Of a stretch of 64,000 bases of DNA, positions 46,321 to 54,763 are shown one piece after another (position 1 is the first letter of the stretch; each line of letters starts with the position of its first letter). Both the position numbers and the translations under genes were made by a program. The notes beneath the pieces were generated by a model. The model was given only the letters and a program-made list of their open reading frames with translations. It searched no databases and had not been told where the DNA came from. The DNA is from CALJFL01 sp963669435 (GTDB lineage Bacteria; Pseudomonadota; Gammaproteobacteria; Pseudomonadales; Halieaceae), in NCBI GenBank assembly GCA_963669435.1, contig OY770025.1, positions 4,526,001 to 4,590,000 of the forward strand. The letters are read 5' to 3'.

Positions 46321-47088
46321 TTACATCTCTATTTCTTCAAGGATCTGGGCCCGACAATTGAGTAAGGCATCGATCAACTGCTTCTTTTTTCGTTTGAAGC
46401 GAACGGTGGGTACCGGTATCGAAACGGCGTACAGCGTGCCACCCGGCTCCTGTATAGAGGTGCCGATAGCACTGACACCCTCAAGATGTTCTTCATAGTC
46501 GAAGGCTATATGCGTTTTTTTGACCTTGGCCAACTCCTTAGCAAGATCATCCACATCGGACACCGTAGCAGGGGTATGTTTTTCCAGGGCTTTACGCCCT
46601 ATCCGCTTATGGAACTCAGCTTCGCTTAAGGTGGCAAGCATGGCCTTCCCGCTGGCCAGGCAATGGAGCGGAAAGGCTTCGCCAATGGGCGACACAATAT
46701 TGAGCCTGGCGGAGCCCACCACCTGGTCTACAAATACCGTACGTTTCTTCTGCATTTCAGACACATCTACCGTCTCCCCAGTCTCCCGGGACAACTCAGT
46801 GATGTACGGACGGATAAACTCTACGAAGTCGAAGCTGGAGTTGCTGGCCATGCGCAGAATGGCCGGCCCCAGTTTCACACCGGAGGTAGGTGATGCACCA
46901 ATCAGCAAATGCTCTTCCGCCAGCGCATCGACAATCCGCTGCACTGTGGAACGGGACAGATCAACACGCTGTGCAATTTTTCCGAGACTCAGGCCATCGG
47001 GTTCATTCTCTAATGCCCTCAGCACCGAAGCCGCCCGGGCAATGACCTGAATTCCCTTTTTCGGTGGTCTCACTGCGCTTTTCGTCAC
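46321..47088 (-). CDS. IclR-family transcriptional regulator
   Basis: This 255-residue IclR protein has an N-terminal winged helix at residues ~15-75 (ARAASVLRALENEPDGLSLGKIAQRVDLSRSTVQRIVDAL) and a C-terminal effector domain (VDVSEMQKKRTVFVDQVVGSARLNIVSPIGEAFPLHCLASGKAMLA, IGTSIQEPGG). The start is GTG with AGGGAAA upstream. It lies 206 bp upstream of the symporter on the same strand and likely regulates the symporter, BKACE and cyclase genes. Palindromes upstream of it resemble those in the cyclase/BKACE spacer. Confidence 0.9.
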   Translation of the reverse strand: MTKSAVRPPKKGIQVIARAASVLRALENEPDGLSLGKIAQRVDLSRSTVQRIVDALAEEHLLIGASPTSGVKLGPAILRMASNSSFDFVEFIRPYITELSRETGETVDVSEMQKKRTVFVDQVVGSARLNIVSPIGEAFPLHCLASGKAMLATLSEAEFHKRIGRKALEKHTPATVSDVDDLAKELAKVKKTHIAFDYEEHLEGVSAIGTSIQEPGGTLYAVSIPVPTVRFKRKKKQLIDALLNCRAQILEEIEM

Positions 47089-47120
47089 CCGACTTTCCCT
47101 CGCTGGATAATATGCTTTGT

Positions 47121-47133
47121 ACCGAATATCGGA
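47121..47133. promoter_or_regulatory. IclR-box candidate 3 (upstream of iclR)
   Basis: ACCGAATATCGGA has the same ACCG-N5-CGG spacing as the boxes at 43175 and 43265. It matches the reverse complement of box 2 at 10 of 13 positions. It lies 33 bp before the iclR start, which would allow autoregulation. Confidence 0.45.
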
Positions 47134-47141
47134 AATAGCGT

Positions 47142-47160
47142 ATCACATTGCAAATGTGAT
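47142..47160. promoter_or_regulatory. 19-bp perfect palindrome upstream of iclR
   Basis: Perfect 8-bp arms ATCACATT and AATGTGAT have a 3-bp centre, 54 bp upstream of the iclR start. The half-site also occurs twice upstream of the symporter (46249, 46270). Confidence 0.5.
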
Positions 47161-47297
47161 TTTCCACTATCCGGTTACCGATGGTGACAACTCGACTCGG
47201 TTTGAGCACAACATGAGCCGTCTTTGAGTAATGAAACGAGACTAGTATCAGTAATGCTGGGGTCACACGAATGAGCACAGTATGAGAAGTGTTGAGG

Positions 47298-47537
47298 TCA
47301 CTTCTTTTTCTTATCAGCTTTTTCACGCAGCTGGTTCTGCAGCACTGTCACGGCTTCTTGGAGAGTTCCAAGCTCTCCTACCAGTTTGTGCTCTTCTTTA
47401 TAGGCGCTGAATTCTCGCTCTACAGACACTGTTAGCTTAACGTATCTCAGCGAACAAACCTTGCGATGGTGCCAAGTATCCCCTGGTAAGCTCCAGGCAT
47501 TACTTAGTGTTTCAGTCGATCTGAAGGGCCCCCGGTT
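47298..47537 (-). other. unassigned 79-codon open frame without ATG start
   Basis: This open frame lies between stop codons. It encodes a basic, coiled-coil-like C-terminus (ELGTLQEAVTVLQNQLREK followed by ADKKKK) preceded by a Trp/His/Arg-rich part. No ATG is available; a GTG at 47429 would give 43 residues. It may be a gene remnant in a decayed region; I do not recognise it. Confidence 0.2.
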
Positions 47538-47595
47538 TTAGATCCATGCGGCCTGAGAGCTTCCGGCCTCTTCGCATGCTGTATGACTTACCTTG

Positions 47596-47991
47596 TCAGT
47601 GCCCTGACACCGGCGTACGACGAAACAGACCTATGATTGGAATACCATGCGCCCGCATTATCGGATCAATTTCCCGTTGGAGCGCCTGATATTTGTAAAA
47701 CAGCACGCGCGGGAATAAGTAATGTGGAGAGTGTAAGTTTTGCCCTAGCCAGAACCACTCCAGCGGCTTCATCCAGCGAGGCCTTATCAGGCTGTATGTA
47801 TTACGGTATCGCTCGTTCTCCTGATAGGGTGGTAAGGGCGGTAAGCCAACCAGTATGCTGTAAAGGCCGCACCAAAAACACCACCACCCAATATGAAAAC
47901 AGCAACGCCTGCACGCTCTACGAGGGTGATAAACGTAACTTTCCAACCGATCGATAAGATCAACTCCAGACAAGGAGCCGACTATGGGCAT
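47596..47991 (-). pseudogene. fatty acid desaturase, C-terminal remnant
   Basis: About the last 85 residues of this frame match the C-terminal part of membrane fatty acid desaturases/hydroxylases: the third His box region (LGQNLHSPHYLFPRVLFYKYQAL) followed by REIDPIMRAHGIPIIGLF. The box has lost its last His (HSPHY for HxxHH). The N-terminal two thirds with the first two His boxes are absent. The intact relative at 58836 shows QNYHSIHHLFPRVPFYRY in the same place. The start of the listed frame is not homologous and probably meaningless. Confidence 0.7.
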
Positions 47992-48042
47992 CTTCTATTG
48001 GGGGCAGGACATCTTCTAGGTATTCACACCTGGGAGATGGCA

Positions 48043-48288
48043 ATGTCTGTCAAAAACAAAGCGGAAGATCGCGACAAATACGCGCGTATTCGCCGCAAAT
48101 ACACCCGCCACGACCGTTCATGGATTCATTCTGGCGGGACACCTGGTTGGTGGGTGCAGCTATCTATGACACGTCCCCGCCGTAGGGAGGAGGCGCGTTT
48201 GCGCCGGTTGCTGGAACGGGGATCAGTTGATGTCGACGAGGCGGTGTTTCCGCTCGGAAACCACAAGCCGCACAAGGACTACTGGTGA
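48043..48288 (+). CDS. 81-residue conserved basic hypothetical protein
   Basis: A short, strongly basic, Trp/Arg-rich protein contains YTRHDRSWIHSGGTPGWWV and RPRRREEARLRRLLERG, and ends AVFPLGNHKPHKDYW. I recall similar small proteins of unknown function, annotated as hypothetical, with the same pattern (YTRHD, TPGWW, RRR, FPLG..KPH.YYW), often in accessory regions and plasmids. The ATG at 48043 has GGGAG 6 bp upstream; an ATG two codons earlier is in frame. It is the only intact-looking gene in the 47.1-48.6 kb decayed stretch. Confidence 0.6.
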   Translation: MSVKNKAEDRDKYARIRRKYTRHDRSWIHSGGTPGWWVQLSMTRPRRREEARLRRLLERGSVDVDEAVFPLGNHKPHKDYW

Positions 48289-48630
48289 GTCCCCTCCCCT
48301 AGTGAACCTTTTCGGCGGTTTGGGCCAAGAAGACCTGATACATGTTTCCCGGCGGGATGTAGGAGTTTGAAAAGCAGCACCTGGCCGGTCCGCTATACCC
48401 TTGCAGAACCGAAGCCACGGATCACTAGAATCCGGCGACGCGACGCCAAATTGGTCCGGCAGCACAGCCTCCGGAAATGCTCAACTGATTCACCGTGTGA
48501 CGCAGAATCTCTCTGCGGATCACGAGCTAGAAGTACTGGTAAACTGACAACGCAGAAAACATCATCGTAGCCTGATAGCACGCCAGGCACTCAATTACCC
48601 ACCACAAAAACCTGATACAACCTGCAAATT
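48289..48630. other. 342-bp stretch with no recognisable gene
   Basis: I see no convincing coding frame, RNA or repeat here. It separates the small basic protein from the intact DsbA/HCCA-isomerase-like gene and must contain the latter's promoter. Confidence 0.4.
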
Positions 48631-49752
48631 ATGATTAGCCAAGCCTCGCTCACTGTCTACGTCGACTTCAAAAGCCCCTACGCTTACCTGGCGGTTGAAC
48701 CCACCCGCCGACTCGCGCAGGAACTGGATATCGACATCGACTGGCAGCCCTTTGTGCTGGATATTCCCAGCTATCTGGGCAGCGCAAAACTGGGCGCATC
48801 CGGAGAGGTGGCGGAACAATCACGCAGCGAAAGCCAGTGGTCGAAGGTAAAGTACGCGTATTTCGACTGTCGCCGCTACGCCACCTTGCGCGGCATGACC
48901 ATACGAGGCACGGTGAAGATCTGGGATACCAATCTCGCCTCGGTGGGTATGTTGTGGGCTAAGCAACAGGGTGATGAGGTCATGCACCGCTACATCGATG
49001 GCATTTACCGGCCCTTCTGGAAACGGGAGCTGGACGTAGAGGATATCGCAGCGATCGAACAGGTACTGACCGCAGCAGGTGCTGACACACAGGGCTTCGA
49101 GGATTACGCGAACACCGAGGGCGCTGTGGAAAACCAGGCGCTGCAAGCCGAAGCCTTCGAAGCCGGCATCTTTGGCGTCCCCACCTATATTATTGGTGAC
49201 GAACAGTATTTCGGCCGCGAGCACCTGCCGCGCATCCGCTGGCTGTTGGAGGGCAGCAAAGGAGCATCACCCGATATCGCCTACGAACTGATGCCCGGCA
49301 GTAATGTCGAGCCCTCCCCCGTGCGAACACTCGAGGTGGGCATCAGCCTGGATGACCCCGAAAGCTTGTGCGCGACCGAAGGCATCCTGGCATTACAAAG
49401 CGAGCTTGATATCGACGTGCGGTGGCACGCTCTCCCACGAGTAGAAATCGAGAAAAAACCTGGCGAGAGCGCTGATGATCGAGGCGGCAAACACCGCGTT
49501 TATCGCTTTGACAACCGCCTGAGAGATCAATCCCGCTACCTGCAGGACCTGGCACCCGGCGAACCGGTCGACGAAAAAATTAAGGATCTGTTACAAGCAC
49601 GCGCTGTAACACTCTTAGACGGTACGGCGTGGGACACCGGGGTGGGCTTTGCCTCCCTGGGCGGCTATGTGGGCAGCCCGCTGTTCAAACTGGGGGAAGA
49701 AACCTTTGTTGGCAGGCAGCACCTGCCGTTGATTCGGGCCAGGTTGGATTAG
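48631..49752 (+). CDS. DsbA/HCCA-isomerase-like thioredoxin-fold protein with two domain copies
   Basis: This 373-residue protein has, at residues ~5-210, a domain of the DsbA-like/2-hydroxychromene-2-carboxylate isomerase/GST-kappa family. Supporting parts are TVYVDFKSPYAYLA with the Ser-Pro active motif, a helical insertion and GIFGVPTYIIGDEQYFGREHLP. Residues ~230-373 look like a second, divergent copy that ends GYVGSPLFKLGEETFVGRQHLP, closely parallel to the end of the first. The family does glutathione-dependent cis-trans isomerisation in aromatic degradation. A stub of a ~90% identical paralogue is at 17897. Confidence 0.82.
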   Translation: MISQASLTVYVDFKSPYAYLAVEPTRRLAQELDIDIDWQPFVLDIPSYLGSAKLGASGEVAEQSRSESQWSKVKYAYFDCRRYATLRGMTIRGTVKIWDTNLASVGMLWAKQQGDEVMHRYIDGIYRPFWKRELDVEDIAAIEQVLTAAGADTQGFEDYANTEGAVENQALQAEAFEAGIFGVPTYIIGDEQYFGREHLPRIRWLLEGSKGASPDIAYELMPGSNVEPSPVRTLEVGISLDDPESLCATEGILALQSELDIDVRWHALPRVEIEKKPGESADDRGGKHRVYRFDNRLRDQSRYLQDLAPGEPVDEKIKDLLQARAVTLLDGTAWDTGVGFASLGGYVGSPLFKLGEETFVGRQHLPLIRARLD

Positions 49753-49763
49753 AGCTCGACTGT

Positions 49764-51077
49764 TCAGTTCGGTAGTGCGCGGGTGAGGCTGGCATAATCT
49801 ACAGCCCAGTTAACCAAAAGCTCAGTACCCGTCTTCAATGACTTTTCGTCGGCATAGAAAAACGGCGAATGGTTACTCGGCACCTGGCTGGGATCCATAT
49901 CCTCAGGCGCAATGCCCAAAAACACAAATAGCCCGGGCACTTCCAGGGCGTAGTAAGAAAAGTCTTCCGCACCAGTCACTAAATTCTTTATTTTTACCTT
50001 ATCGGCGCCGGCAACCCGCTCCATTGTTGGCAGCATTTTCCTGGTGAGCGCTTCGTTATTGATGGTTACAGGGTAACCTTCGTCGATGAATACATCTGCG
50101 GTTGCCCCTACCGCCTGGGCGGTCATTTGAGCTGATTCAACAAGTATCCTGTGAATCTTTGCACGATTATCCATATCGAAGTTGCGGATTGTGCCCTCAA
50201 GATACACTTCATCAGGAATGATATTGTTCCGCACGCCTCCTTCGACAATACCAAAACTGACGACCGCGGGCGCTTTAGTGATGTCTATTTGGCGGCTTAC
50301 AATGGTTTGTGTGTTAACGATGATTTGGCCAGCTGCAACGATCGGGTCGACACCTCCCCAGGGTCGAGACCCATGTGTTTGTTTGCCGTTTACTCTTATT
50401 TCAAAGCGGTCTGATGAGGCCATTAAAGGCCCTTCTCGATAAGCAATCTCTCCGACAGTGTCAGCCGACCAAACATGTATTCCGAAGACAACTTCAGGCT
50501 TGTACCTTTCAAATAGGCCTTCCTTGAGCATTAACTCAGCGCCGCCTTCTTCATCACCGGGAGCGCCCTCTTCTGCTGGCTGAAAAATAAATACGACGGT
50601 GCCTTCAACATCTTCTTTCATCGAAGTCAGTTTTTCAGCCGCTCCCATCAGCATCGCCATATGCAAGTCATGACCACATGCGTGCATTACGCTCACTTCC
50701 TGGCCTCGGTACTCCCCTTTCGCGGTAGACTTAAAAGGAACATCAGTTTGCTCTTCCACAGGTAGCGCATCCATATCAGCGCGCAGTGCAACGACTGGCC
50801 CCGGCTTGCCACCGCGCAACACACCCACCACGCCTGTGTGGGCTATACCAGTTTCGACCTCCAGTCCAAGTGAATTCAGGTGTGCCGCAATGACTTTTGC
50901 GGTTCTGAATTCTCTATTACTCAATTCAGGGTTCTGGTGAAAGTCTCTTCGCCATTCGATCACCTGTTTTTCGAGCTCGGATGAAATGGTGATCGCATCC
51001 TGATCTGCAGTAGTTGGATAGCTGACCAATATGATGGGGCCGAAAATCAGGGGCAGACACATAGCTTTTATATTCAT
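49764..51077 (-). CDS. M20-family amidohydrolase, secreted
   Basis: This 437-residue protein has a signal peptide (residues ~1-24) and an M20D amidohydrolase/IAA-amino-acid-hydrolase-like domain. It shows RRDFHQNPELSNREF, ADMDALPVEE, the metal Cys-His of M-H-A-C-G-H-D-LHMAMLMG, EEGAPGDEEGGAE and GAEDFSYY. Such enzymes cut amide bonds of N-acyl amino acids, hippurate-like or peptidoglycan-derived amides with two metal ions. The signal peptide indicates the periplasm. It stands alone, converging on the DsbA-like gene (11-bp gap). Confidence 0.9.
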   Translation of the reverse strand: MNIKAMCLPLIFGPIILVSYPTTADQDAITISSELEKQVIEWRRDFHQNPELSNREFRTAKVIAAHLNSLGLEVETGIAHTGVVGVLRGGKPGPVVALRADMDALPVEEQTDVPFKSTAKGEYRGQEVSVMHACGHDLHMAMLMGAAEKLTSMKEDVEGTVVFIFQPAEEGAPGDEEGGAELMLKEGLFERYKPEVVFGIHVWSADTVGEIAYREGPLMASSDRFEIRVNGKQTHGSRPWGGVDPIVAAGQIIVNTQTIVSRQIDITKAPAVVSFGIVEGGVRNNIIPDEVYLEGTIRNFDMDNRAKIHRILVESAQMTAQAVGATADVFIDEGYPVTINNEALTRKMLPTMERVAGADKVKIKNLVTGAEDFSYYALEVPGLFVFLGIAPEDMDPSQVPSNHSPFFYADEKSLKTGTELLVNWAVDYASLTRALPN

Positions 51078-51205
51078 AACTTTTCTTCGTCGCGTGATTT
51101 GAAAGTACGTAAGAGTATACAGCTGGCTGCTCTCAACAATTAGTAATGGTTTGCGAATCCCTAGGGACAGGTTCTTGTTGCTGGCGAGGAATAGGTGTGA
51201 CTCAG

Positions 51206-52720
51206 CTACTTCCTGGTCGCTCTCTTCTTAGCCACCTTCTCCTTCGCAACCTTCTTCGCAGGGGTTTTACGGGCGGTTTTCAGGGCCGTTTTTTTCTTGG
51301 GTGTGGGCGGAAGCGCCCCCTGCAACTCCGCCAGAGACTCCCGCAGACACTCCATGAAAAATTCGATATCCGGCATGATCTCCCGGGTGGAGATCACGTT
51401 GAAAGACATTTTGCCGCTGTAGCTGGGCGTGGCGATAAACAGCCCCATACCCTCCCCCAGTGGCGCGAGGCCAACACTGCGCGCCTGCCGGGCACCATTC
51501 ATGTACATCTGATCCTGGGGGCCTGGCACGTTCGAAACGAACAGGTTGCACATCCTGGCGGCGGTACCTGATCGAAGCACCAGGCGGCTAGCCAGCACCT
51601 GCGTAGCGGCAGGCACATGCTTGGTGAGATCGGTCATCAAACGCGCCGAGAGCCCACTCTTGGCTTCCTTACTGGAGCGCGTGGACTGGTATATCTGGCG
51701 CAGCCGCTCAACGGGGTCAGATTCATCGGAATGAATATTGACCGTCATCGCAGTGATGTTATTGCCTGGCGCATCGGTATCACTGGCACCCCCGGGTCGG
51801 GCATTGATCGGACACCAGGCCACCAGCGGATCTGAGGGCAGTTCCTTATGGTGCGTAAGGTAGCTGCGCAGTGCACCACTGCAGATTGCCAACACCACAT
51901 CATTCACCGTACAGCCTTCCACAAGTTTGCGGACGCCTTTAATGTCATCAAGTTCGAACTCTAGCGAGTCGAACATCTTGTGCGGAGACACCGCGCCGTT
52001 GAATCGTGTCTCAGGGACCCCCTTGCGTGGCTCGCTCCGTTTGGCCAGGGCGGATTGTGCCGCCTTGTACAAACCGGGTGTGGAACGCAACAGTGCGTCG
52101 GCGATACGCACCGGCGAGCGTAGGTTGTTGGCGGTGGCGCGCCGTGCCATCTCGCGCAAACTGGGCGGTGGAGCAGCCTGCCGCTCGACTACCTCAAGGG
52201 GAACCGCGGGCGTACCTTTATTGTCCTTGTCCATCATCGCACCGAAGAACCGCATCATTGAAGCGCCGTCCACTGCGCAGTGATGGATCTTGGTGGCTAT
52301 TGCATAACAACCTTTGGGGAGCCCTTCGATATGATCCAGTCCCTCTACCACATACATCTCCCACAGGGGGCGGTTCATATCCAATGGCCGGGAATGGTAT
52401 CGAGCCATGTGAATGCAGAATTGGCGCCAGTCTCCCGGTTCCGGCAGACGGCCGTGGCGCATGTGGTATTCAAGGTCGAAGTGCTCGTCGTCCACCCAGT
52501 AGGGGTAATCCAGCTCCAAAGGCACACGCACCAGGCGTTGCTTCAACATGGGGGCCACGTGCATACGCTCCGCCACATGGGCGATGATGTCCTTGAAACG
52601 AACCTTGCGACCGCCGGGCACCGTGGAGGGGTCCAATACCATGATACTGGTGACGTGGGTCAGATTATGGGCAGACTCCATGTAGAGAAACTGGGCGTCC
52701 TGTGGGCTGAGCTGTTCCAT
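51206..52720 (-). CDS. wax ester synthase/diacylglycerol acyltransferase (WS/DGAT)
   Basis: This 504-residue enzyme of the WS/DGAT family has the catalytic H146-H147-C-A-V-D151-G motif. Family signatures MEQLSPQDAQFLYMESA, PLWEMYVVEGL, NDVVLAICSGALRSYL and NLFVSNVPGPQDQMYMNGA are all present. It joins acyl-CoA to fatty alcohols or diacylglycerol, giving storage wax or triacylglycerol. After about residue 468 it carries a Lys/Ala/Pro-rich tail (PPTPKKKTALKTARKTPAKK and on) like histone-H1/AlgP repeats. This tail is not a standard part of the enzyme and could bind DNA, RNA or acidic surfaces. Confidence 0.92.
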   Translation of the reverse strand: MEQLSPQDAQFLYMESAHNLTHVTSIMVLDPSTVPGGRKVRFKDIIAHVAERMHVAPMLKQRLVRVPLELDYPYWVDDEHFDLEYHMRHGRLPEPGDWRQFCIHMARYHSRPLDMNRPLWEMYVVEGLDHIEGLPKGCYAIATKIHHCAVDGASMMRFFGAMMDKDNKGTPAVPLEVVERQAAPPPSLREMARRATANNLRSPVRIADALLRSTPGLYKAAQSALAKRSEPRKGVPETRFNGAVSPHKMFDSLEFELDDIKGVRKLVEGCTVNDVVLAICSGALRSYLTHHKELPSDPLVAWCPINARPGGASDTDAPGNNITAMTVNIHSDESDPVERLRQIYQSTRSSKEAKSGLSARLMTDLTKHVPAATQVLASRLVLRSGTAARMCNLFVSNVPGPQDQMYMNGARQARSVGLAPLGEGMGLFIATPSYSGKMSFNVISTREIMPDIEFFMECLRESLAELQGALPPTPKKKTALKTARKTPAKKVAKEKVAKKRATRK

Positions 52721-52912
52721 GAAAACATCCTTAGCAGGGCAGCGCGGTAATCTTACGCATCGATCTTAATAGTGTAGTCCCATCTTAATCGAGGTGGGAA
52801 TATCTATAGCAAGCGTTTCTCCGAGTCGCCTCCGGTTGAATCGATGTTTATTCCACCTCCAGTAACACTATTCACCCAGGATGAAGACTCGCTTATCACA
52901 TACAGCAAAGTA

Positions 52913-54313
52913 TCAACATTCGATAATATTGACGGGCAGTTCCAAAACTGTGAGCGCAAGACCACCGCGCGCGGTTTCCTTATATTTATCCTGCATATCG
53001 CGGCCGGTCTCGCGCATGGTGTGGATAACCTGGTCGAGTGACACACAGTGCTGGCCATCACCCCGGAGGGCCATGCGTGACGCGGTGATGGCCTTGACCG
53101 AAGCCATCGCATTACGTTCGATACACGGTACCTGAACCAGCCCGCCAATCGGGTCACAGGTCAAGCCGAGATTGTGCTCCATGGCGATCTCGGCAGCATT
53201 CTCGACTTGCTCCGGGGTACCGCCAAGAACCTCTGTGAGTGCACCTGCTGCCATGGAACAGGCAGAGCCCACTTCCCCCTGGCAACCAACTTCTGCGCCG
53301 CTGATCGAGGCATTGGCTTTATAGAGCATGCCAATAGCTGCCGCAGTAAGCAGAAAGCGTGGAACATCGGCATCGCTTGCCCCCGGACAATAACGCTGTT
53401 GATACTTCAACACCGCAGGAATAATACCCGCCGCCCCGTTGGTAGGTGCGGTTACCAGGCGCCCGCCCGCAGCGTTTTCCTCATTGACCGCCAATGCAAA
53501 CAGACTGACCCAGTCCATCACACCTAAAGGGTCACTGTCAGGACCGGCGGCAACCGCTTTGAGTTGGCGATGCAACTGCGGGGCTCGGCGCCTGACCTTC
53601 AGTCCACCCGGTAGCACACCTTCGGTCTGGCAGCCACGCTCAATGCAAGCTTCCATAACCTGCCACAGCCCCTGCAACTCGGACAGCACGGCGTCTTTGT
53701 CCCTCCAGGCCATTTCGTTTTCCAGCATTAATGTGCTGATTGACAAACCAGTCTCACGACAGCGTGCAAGTAATTGTTCACCGGTGCTAAAAGGGTGCGG
53801 CAGCACAGTACTGTCTTCGACCAAATGCTCGCCACTATCGGTGGAAGGATTAACAACGAATCCACCACCCACAGAGAAATATTCGCGTTGGGATACTTCG
53901 CCGCCCTCCGCATTAAAGGCGGTGAATCGCATTCCATTGGAATGATACGGAAGGATTTCATCTCGTCGCATCAAAATATCATTCCGATAACTGAAGGGTA
54001 TCCGGTGAGCGCCCAAAAGCTGTAAGCCACTACCGTCTCTTACGGCCTGTACTCGATCGGCAATGCCCTCGACCGCCACCGATTCGGGTGTTTCGCCCTC
54101 CAATCCGAGGATGATAGCCTTGGGCGATCCGTGTCCGGCACCTGTAGCACCAAGCGACCCGAACAGTTCAACTTGCAGCCGCTGTACATTTACCAGGAGA
54201 GCTGCTGCATCCAGTTCAAGGACAAATCGTCTGGCGGCCACCATAGGGCCCACCGTGTGGGAACTGGAGGGGCCCAGGCCTACCTTGAATAGATCAAACG
54301 CACTTAACGCCAT
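52913..54313 (-). CDS. sdaA: L-serine ammonia-lyase (iron-sulfur type)
   Basis: This 466-residue single-chain L-serine dehydratase has an N-terminal beta domain (FDLFKVGLGPSSSHTVGP) and a C-terminal alpha domain with the iron-sulfur cysteines (GCQGEVGSACSMAAGAL; LTCDPIGGLVQVPCIERN). It converts L-serine to pyruvate and ammonia. The length is normal for the E. coli SdaA/SdaB type. It is the last gene in a leftward group with a VOC protein (12-bp gap) and IlvD. Confidence 0.95.
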   Translation of the reverse strand: MALSAFDLFKVGLGPSSSHTVGPMVAARRFVLELDAAALLVNVQRLQVELFGSLGATGAGHGSPKAIILGLEGETPESVAVEGIADRVQAVRDGSGLQLLGAHRIPFSYRNDILMRRDEILPYHSNGMRFTAFNAEGGEVSQREYFSVGGGFVVNPSTDSGEHLVEDSTVLPHPFSTGEQLLARCRETGLSISTLMLENEMAWRDKDAVLSELQGLWQVMEACIERGCQTEGVLPGGLKVRRRAPQLHRQLKAVAAGPDSDPLGVMDWVSLFALAVNEENAAGGRLVTAPTNGAAGIIPAVLKYQQRYCPGASDADVPRFLLTAAAIGMLYKANASISGAEVGCQGEVGSACSMAAGALTEVLGGTPEQVENAAEIAMEHNLGLTCDPIGGLVQVPCIERNAMASVKAITASRMALRGDGQHCVSLDQVIHTMRETGRDMQDKYKETARGGLALTVLELPVNIIEC

Positions 54314-54325
54314 CGATACGGCACC

Positions 54326-54757
54326 TCAAGTTGCAAATAACTCTCGGTCGATGTCCCGAAAACCCTTGAATTCCAGCATATTGCCCGATGGGTCTGAGAA
54401 AAACATAGTACCCTGCTCACCAGGCTCACCTTCAAACCGAATGTAAGGCGCAATGATGAAATGATCGATCTTGCTCTGCATGCGATCAGCGAATTTCCGC
54501 CAGTCATCAAACTGCATCACTACACCACAGTGGGGCACAGGGACACCATGACCATCGACCGCATTCGCTATTTGTGAGACCTCACCCGTGGGACCCAGCG
54601 CGGGGTTAAGATGGGTGACGAACTGGTGCCCGAACATATCGAAGTCCACCCAGTCATCCGCGCTACGCCCCTCGGCAAGCCCCAGACGATTGCCGTAGAA
54701 CTCTCTCGCCTCTGGGATATCCCTGACCTGCACAGCCACATGAAAAGGTGTCAACAC
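54326..54757 (-). CDS. VOC-family (glyoxalase/dioxygenase-like) protein
   Basis: This 143-residue protein has the vicinal-oxygen-chelate layout. A first beta-alpha-beta unit with metal-candidate His (TPFHVAVQVRDIPEAREFYGNRLGL) is followed by a second with FFSDPSGNMLEFKGF and its metal-candidate Glu. It could be a lyase, isomerase or dioxygenase; the short length fits a single-module VOC dimer. It lies 6 bp after ilvD and 12 bp before sdaA, so it is cotranscribed with both. Confidence 0.82.
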   Translation of the reverse strand: MLTPFHVAVQVRDIPEAREFYGNRLGLAEGRSADDWVDFDMFGHQFVTHLNPALGPTGEVSQIANAVDGHGVPVPHCGVVMQFDDWRKFADRMQSKIDHFIIAPYIRFEGEPGEQGTMFFSDPSGNMLEFKGFRDIDRELFAT

Positions 54758-54763
54758 GTTCTG

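Noticed and set aside
47142..47160. CRP/FNR site upstream of iclR
   Set aside because: The arms are TCACA...TGTGA, the inside-out order relative to the CRP consensus TGTGA...TCACA, with the wrong spacing.
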